Made by a program: the position numbers and the translations under genes. Source: Gammaproteobacteria bacterium (GTDB lineage: Bacteria > Pseudomonadota > Gammaproteobacteria > Ga0077536). Taken from it: a stretch of DNA of 9,465 nucleotides. Shown here in pieces: positions 5,913-9,465 of this stretch (position 1 is its first letter; each line of letters starts with the position of its first letter). The notes beneath the pieces are model-generated. The model was not told the DNA's origin. It did not search any database and was given only the letters and a program-made list of their open reading frames with translations. The stretch spans positions 1-9,465 of the forward strand of contig DAOWDI010000153.1 of the NCBI GenBank assembly GCA_030639105.1. The letters are read 5' to 3'.

Positions 5913-6935
5913 TTGACGGCAATCGTGCTATTAGAACTAGCAAAAAGAGTACCCGAACTCACGCTTCTGATCCTGATCACCATCCTCGCTTATGCGATCA
6001 TGGGCTGGGGCTCCCAGATCGCTGGTACGGCCGTCCTTTCGGCCGATGCGGCCTGGTTTATCGTTGTCGCCTCGTTCGTGCTCAGCACCGGCATTGCTAT
6101 CATCGCCGTACTCGGCGGTGTGGGTGGCGGGGTTATTTTCACGCCCATCATGCTGGGCTTCACCTCCATCGATACCTTGCTGGTGAGAGCCACCGGGCTG
6201 GTCGTGGCCATGTTCAGCGGCTTGGTTTCCTCCGGGCCGTTCATGCGCCGCGGCCTGGCGGACATAAAGCTGGTGCTGTACTGCTCGATCCCCATCATTA
6301 TCGTGGCCATGGCGGGGGCGAAGACCGCCATTTTGATGGCGGACAGCATGGGTGAGACCGGCGACGCCATCCTCCGCCTGCTCCTGGGGTTGGTGCTGAT
6401 ATTCGTCGCCGCCATATACATCTTGGGGGGCAACAAGACCGAGTACCCTGAGCCGGGGAAGATCGATGGCGCAAGCAGGAAACTCCAACTGCGCTCACGG
6501 TACTGGGAGGAGTCCCTGCATAAGGTCGTCGAATTTCACGCCACCAACGCAGTGCTCGGTGGATTGCTGTTTCTGGCCGTGGGTTTCACCGGCGGTTTCT
6601 TCGGTCTCGGTGGCGGTTGGGCGATCGTGCCAGTGCTGAATGTGGTTATGGGCGTGCCCCTCAAGGTGTCCGCCGCGTCATCGGGCGTACTCCTGGCCAT
6701 CGGCAACGCCGCGGCCGTCTGGTCCTATATCACGAAAGGTGCACTGATTGGTGTATTGGCCGCTCCGTGGATGCTGGGCCAGATCATCGGGGGCATCCTC
6801 GGCGCCCACATCCTGACGAAAATTAGAGCCGCTTTCGTGCGCAGTATCCTGATCGTGCTGCTCCTCCTGACCAGCCTCAAGCTGCTCGCGCGCGGCGTCG
6901 AAGCCTTGTTCGGCATCGATATCCCGCTCATCTGA
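5913..6935 (+). CDS. TSUP (TauE/SafE) family membrane anion exporter
   Basis: Polytopic inner-membrane protein of up to 340 residues. The two family repeats are clear: GGVGGGVIFTP (68-78) and GGFFGLGGGWAIVPVL (227-242), each followed by paired helices, with a polar cytoplasmic segment (about 172-208) between them. Family members move sulfite, sulfoacetate, sulfolactate or similar organosulfur anions; the substrate here is not shown by sequence. The start is uncertain: TTG 5913 is the leftmost usable codon, GTG 5925 is another, and ATG 6000 (Met30) would cut into a likely first helix; none has a clear ribosome site. The stop is 15 bases before the next gene, which is probably co-transcribed. 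In sulfur-oxidising bacteria such genes remove toxic sulfite (inference only). Confidence 0.87.
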   Translation: MTAIVLLELAKRVPELTLLILITILAYAIMGWGSQIAGTAVLSADAAWFIVVASFVLSTGIAIIAVLGGVGGGVIFTPIMLGFTSIDTLLVRATGLVVAMFSGLVSSGPFMRRGLADIKLVLYCSIPIIIVAMAGAKTAILMADSMGETGDAILRLLLGLVLIFVAAIYILGGNKTEYPEPGKIDGASRKLQLRSRYWEESLHKVVEFHATNAVLGGLLFLAVGFTGGFFGLGGGWAIVPVLNVVMGVPLKVSAASSGVLLAIGNAAAVWSYITKGALIGVLAAPWMLGQIIGGILGAHILTKIRAAFVRSILIVLLLLTSLKLLARGVEALFGIDIPLI

Positions 6936-6950
6936 TCTGGAGATGGTGAC

Positions 6951-7379
6951 ATGACTATCGGTAAAAACCAGGATCCCGTCGAGATCCCCCGGTCCGGGAT
7001 CGTCTACGGCGACATCGTCTATTGGACAACCATCGCCGGTGCGTTCCTGGCGATCGTCGGCTCCATCATTACCTTCGTCACGACCAACAACTATATCGAT
7101 CCCAACTATCTACTCAGCAGCATATGGGAGGGTAAAGGCGTAGCGGCCATCTGGCGCGGCGTCGAAGGCGTGGGCGCGCCGCCTGACGGTCACTGGTACC
7201 TCGGCCAGATCACGACCGGCAACGGCCTCACCATGCTTGGTCTGGTGCTCGGCGTCTTCTCGGTCATCCCCGGTCTACTGGGTGCCAGCTGGATCCTGCT
7301 TACCAAGGAGGGCATGCCCCCCTACGCCGGGCTCGCACTGGTGGCGGCCCTGATCACCCTGTTCGCCATGATCGCTTAG
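6951..7379 (+). CDS. Small integral membrane protein paired with TSUP (DUF1634-like)
   Basis: Protein of 142 residues with a good start: GGAG (6939-6942) lies 8 bases before the ATG. Three hydrophobic segments are visible (about 23-44, 92-117 and 122-142), with a polar loop between the first two containing PDGHWYLGQITTGNG. No catalytic motif is recognised. Small membrane proteins of the DUF1634 type are known next to TSUP genes, and this one fits by size and position; that family assignment is an inference, not a match I can show. With a 15-base gap to the exporter gene, it probably acts as an accessory subunit of that exporter. Confidence 0.72.
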   Translation: MTIGKNQDPVEIPRSGIVYGDIVYWTTIAGAFLAIVGSIITFVTTNNYIDPNYLLSSIWEGKGVAAIWRGVEGVGAPPDGHWYLGQITTGNGLTMLGLVLGVFSVIPGLLGASWILLTKEGMPPYAGLALVAALITLFAMIA

Positions 7380-7682
7380 CCCGTCCGAGAATACCTCCAT
7401 AATCACCCGCGCCTTGATCGAGTCTGCGCGGGCTGGCATCGGATTTCCGATCGTGGTCGATCTCGTCTCCCTGATGGCATGGTGGATGTTGTTTGGCTCA
7501 TTGATGAATGGTTGCGGCGGCCAGCGCGTGGATATGAACGAATAGCTGGGGCTGGGACCGATCATACTCGCATTGCCGGCTCTCTCCTCAGCCGCGATGC
7601 GGCAGCAACGCAAGCTTTCGGAGACAGGGGAGTTATCACAGGATGCTGGCAATGTGCCGGTCGTCGCGTGCATACTTAGCCG
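7380..7682. other. About 300 bases without a confident gene
   Basis: From 7384 a plus-strand frame reads 54 codons to a TAG (7543-7545) and continues open to a TGA at 7684-7686. It has hydrophobic stretches (such as VVDLVSLMAWWMLFG) but no clear start or ribosome site. The minus strand is open as well. It could be a decayed membrane-protein gene or chance. No hairpin terminator or RNA gene is recognised. Confidence 0.35.
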
Positions 7683-8441
7683 ATGACATCGAATATTCAC
7701 GGCGGTCGAGGGTGCGGTTACGCTATGCTGGTGGTCTGCTTGGTGCTCTTGGTGCTCGTTTCCATCGTGCAGCCGCACGCCCAGGAAACCGAAGCCATGC
7801 ATGAACGCATGCTCAAAGAAATCGCTTATGAATTTCGCATCACCGCGCACCTGACCGGACGCAAGAAGATGCAGCCCGTGGTCGAGCGTGCGATGGCCGC
7901 GGTACCGAGGCACGAGTTCGTCTCGACCTTGCGCTCCGAGGAGGCCTATCTGAACCGCCCGCTGCTCATTGGGCACGGCCAAACGATCTCACAACCCTAT
8001 ATCGTCGCCATCATGACCGATCTGCTCGACCTTGAACCGGAGTCCCGCGTGCTGGAGATCGGGACCGGCTCGGGTTATCAGGCGGCGGTGCTGGCGGAAA
8101 TCGTGAGCGAGGTATTTTCGATCGAGATTGTCGAACCACTGGCGCAAGCGGCCGCGGCTCGACTCAAACGTCTCGGCTATGACAACATTCGGGTGAAGGT
8201 CGGAGACGGCAATTATGGCTGGCCGGAGGTGGGACCATTCGATGGGATCGTTGTAACCGCCGGCGGGCGTCTGCCCCCGGCCCTCCTCGACCAATTGAAG
8301 CCGGGTGGTCGGCTCGTCATTCCGATCGATCAGCCGCGCGGCGGGCAGGAACTGATCGTGGTAAGCAAAGACCTTGAGCAAAAAATCACCGAGCGGTCGG
8401 TTCTGCCGGTACGCTTCGTGCCGATCACCGGCGACAATTAG
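7683..8441 (+). CDS. pcm: Protein-L-isoaspartate O-methyltransferase with N-terminal membrane segment
   Basis: SAM-dependent enzyme that methylates isoaspartyl residues in damaged proteins, starting their repair. Seen: IGHGQTISQPYIVAIM (96-111), the substrate and cofactor region typical of Pcm; SAM motif I VLEIGTGSGYQ (123-133); GDGNYGWPE (174-182); VTAGG (191-195); QLKPGGRLVIPI (204-215); and the C-terminal VRFVPITG (243-250). At 252 residues it is longer than the usual 205-220 because of an N-terminal extension with a strongly hydrophobic run (MLVVCLVLLVLVSIV, 15-29) followed by AQETEA. This looks like a signal peptide or anchor, so the enzyme may act in the periplasm. The ATG at 7683 is used; an ATG at 7725 with GAGGG 12 bases upstream would keep the hydrophobic run. 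It is convergent with the gene or remnant to its right, stops overlapping. Confidence 0.92.
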   Translation: MTSNIHGGRGCGYAMLVVCLVLLVLVSIVQPHAQETEAMHERMLKEIAYEFRITAHLTGRKKMQPVVERAMAAVPRHEFVSTLRSEEAYLNRPLLIGHGQTISQPYIVAIMTDLLDLEPESRVLEIGTGSGYQAAVLAEIVSEVFSIEIVEPLAQAAAARLKRLGYDNIRVKVGDGNYGWPEVGPFDGIVVTAGGRLPPALLDQLKPGGRLVIPIDQPRGGQELIVVSKDLEQKITERSVLPVRFVPITGDN

Positions 8442-8578
8442 CGCCGGTTACCCTCCGGGGTCGGGAGCGGACTGTCGCCGATCTCGAGTTCGATGATGTC
8501 CTTACCCGCTTCGACCTGGAACATGTTGACGGCCCGCACCTCGAAGACGCCTTCGGGTTTGACCGCGAGTGCAAGCAC
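8438..8578 (-). CDS. 46-codon reading frame of unknown nature after the hydrolase stop
   Basis: After the TAG of the alpha/beta hydrolase (8585-8587) the same frame stays open for 48 codons to a TAA whose bases overlap the pcm stop. A GTG at 8578 could start it. The sequence (VKPEGVFEVRAVNMFQVEAGKD at its centre) has alternating hydrophobic and acidic residues, as in a beta hairpin, and good codon-like composition. It distantly recalls the last strands of NTF2-like or ketosteroid-isomerase domains, but I cannot assign it. No ribosome site is visible. It may be a small gene, a fragment of a lost gene, or chance. Confidence 0.3.
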   Translation of the reverse strand: MLALAVKPEGVFEVRAVNMFQVEAGKDIIELEIGDSPLPTPEGNRR

Positions 8579-8584
8579 GAAGAT

Positions 8585-9465
8585 CTAGGTCGTCAGACCC
8601 TGAAATTTCAGATACAGCGCCGCTGTTTCGCGCGGCCGTTCCAACATCGGGCAGTGACCCATGCGGTCCATGATGACCATTTCAGCGTCGTTGAGCGCAC
8701 GGCTAAGGATCCCCGCGCCCGACGGATGTAAGATCCGGTCGCCGTCACCCCACAGGATTTGCGTTTTGACTGTCGACCCTTCAAGTTCCTTTTCGAGCGC
8801 CAGCGGCTCGGTGAACATGTCGGTGAAGATCTTATCGTTGAATTCGCGCTCGGCGAGATTGCGTTCGTATAGGCAGCGCTGAAAGGTTTTGGGCACATAG
8901 GGTGGCCGGGTGAAACACATGTCCACCACGCGGTTGAAGTCAGCTAGGTTGTCGACCAGTAGCGGGTTCTCTCCGCGTTCCAGATACTGAAAATACTCGC
9001 TCGCTTCGGCTGCTGCGATGCCTGCCGGGGCCAGCAACCACTGGCTCTTCACTCGTGCGGGGTAGCGTGCGGTGTACAGTCCGGCGAGATATCCGCCCAT
9101 TGAATTGCCGCCGAGATGTACCGGGCCGAGCGCGCATTTTTCAATGAAGGATTTCAGCCGTGCAAGCTGTTCATCGACACCGTAACGTGCGTCACGATCA
9201 CGAGTGGAGTCCCCAAATCCCGGCAGGTCGGGGATGATGAGGCGAAAATGTGGCGACAGCAGGGGAGCAATCTGGATCCAGTTGTCCTTGTTTGCGCCGA
9301 AACCGTGGATCAGGATCAACGGCTCGCCGCGGCCGCCGTCAAGGTAGATAATGTCATGGTCACCGGCGCGTACGGTCTTTTCTTTGAGGTCGGCCTTGCC
9401 ACGCTGCACGTGGATGGCCACATTGAACAATGGCCAGCGATAGATGTGCGCGCCGGCGACGGCTA
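8585..9465 (-). CDS. Alpha/beta-fold hydrolase (lipase/esterase type), 5' end probably beyond window
   Basis: Serine hydrolase of the alpha/beta fold. Counting from a TTG at 9430: the oxyanion motif LIHGFGANKDNW (40-51), DLPGFGDS (68-75), the nucleophile elbow GGNSMGG (Ser110), a lid region about 140-200, the acid in WGDGDRILHP (Asp231), and the histidine in MGHCPMLERP (His259). The triad is complete. The frame remains open to the right edge upstream of the TTG, which has no ribosome site, and relatives carry an N-terminal membrane helix before the basic GKADLKEKTV stretch. The true start is therefore probably outside the window. The substrate is unknown; similar proteins are called lipases, but members also include C-C bond hydrolases and peroxidases. 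Confidence 0.9.
   Translation of the reverse strand, partial: AVAGAHIYRWPLFNVAIHVQRGKADLKEKTVRAGDHDIIYLDGGRGEPLILIHGFGANKDNWIQIAPLLSPHFRLIIPDLPGFGDSTRDRDARYGVDEQLARLKSFIEKCALGPVHLGGNSMGGYLAGLYTARYPARVKSQWLLAPAGIAAAEASEYFQYLERGENPLLVDNLADFNRVVDMCFTRPPYVPKTFQRCLYERNLAEREFNDKIFTDMFTEPLALEKELEGSTVKTQILWGDGDRILHPSGAGILSRALNDAEMVIMDRMGHCPMLERPRETAALYLKFQGLTT

Noticed and set aside
5937..6488. Minus-strand reading frame of 183 codons
   Set aside because: It is antisense to the first half of the TSUP exporter and is dominated by low-complexity charged residues.
7275..7982. Long minus-strand reading frame (235 codons)
   Set aside because: It lies antisense to the ends of two well-supported genes (small membrane protein and pcm), and its residues show no family features in those parts. 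It is best explained as a GC-driven shadow.

Overview
The window is moderately GC-rich DNA from a proteobacterium, most likely a gammaproteobacterium with respiratory or chemolithotrophic metabolism. This is inferred from the gene families: a NarK-type nitrate/nitrite transporter, a CpxP/CpxR/CpxA envelope-stress module in the enterobacterial divergent layout, two cytochrome c551-type proteins and a TSUP (TauE/SafE) anion exporter. The species cannot be named from the sequence.

Left part (1-3598). The 3' half of narK runs off the left edge and converges, with an 11-base gap, on a two-gene operon on the minus strand, cpxR then cpxA. A small periplasmic LTxxQ protein (CpxP/Spy family) is transcribed away from cpxR. 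The shared intergenic region carries GTAAA half-sites that match a CpxR box (2973-2987), with a third half-site two helical turns away (3004-3008). This suggests that the regulator controls its own accessory gene and perhaps itself.

Middle part (3599-5912). A tandem duplication of roughly 0.65 kb gave two diverged cytochrome c551-like genes, both on the minus strand. It also copied the 3' end of cpxP and the upstream leader and promoter region. Beyond it lies about 850 bp of gene debris: relics of cas2 and cas1 (minus strand, a dead CRISPR adaptation module with no visible array) and a frameshifted HpcH/HpaI-type aldolase fragment (plus strand).

Right part (5913-9465). A TSUP exporter and a small three-helix membrane protein form an operon behind a perfect TATAAT box. 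After about 300 bp without a confident gene comes a protein-L-isoaspartate O-methyltransferase with an unusual N-terminal hydrophobic segment. It converges on a minus-strand alpha/beta hydrolase that is open to the right edge. A 46-codon reading frame of unknown nature lies just after the hydrolase stop.

I do not see a clearly new multi-gene system. The most informative observations are the cytochrome duplication with its junction and possible conversion tract, the cas1-cas2 relic, the phased CpxR operator, and the exported-looking methyltransferase.
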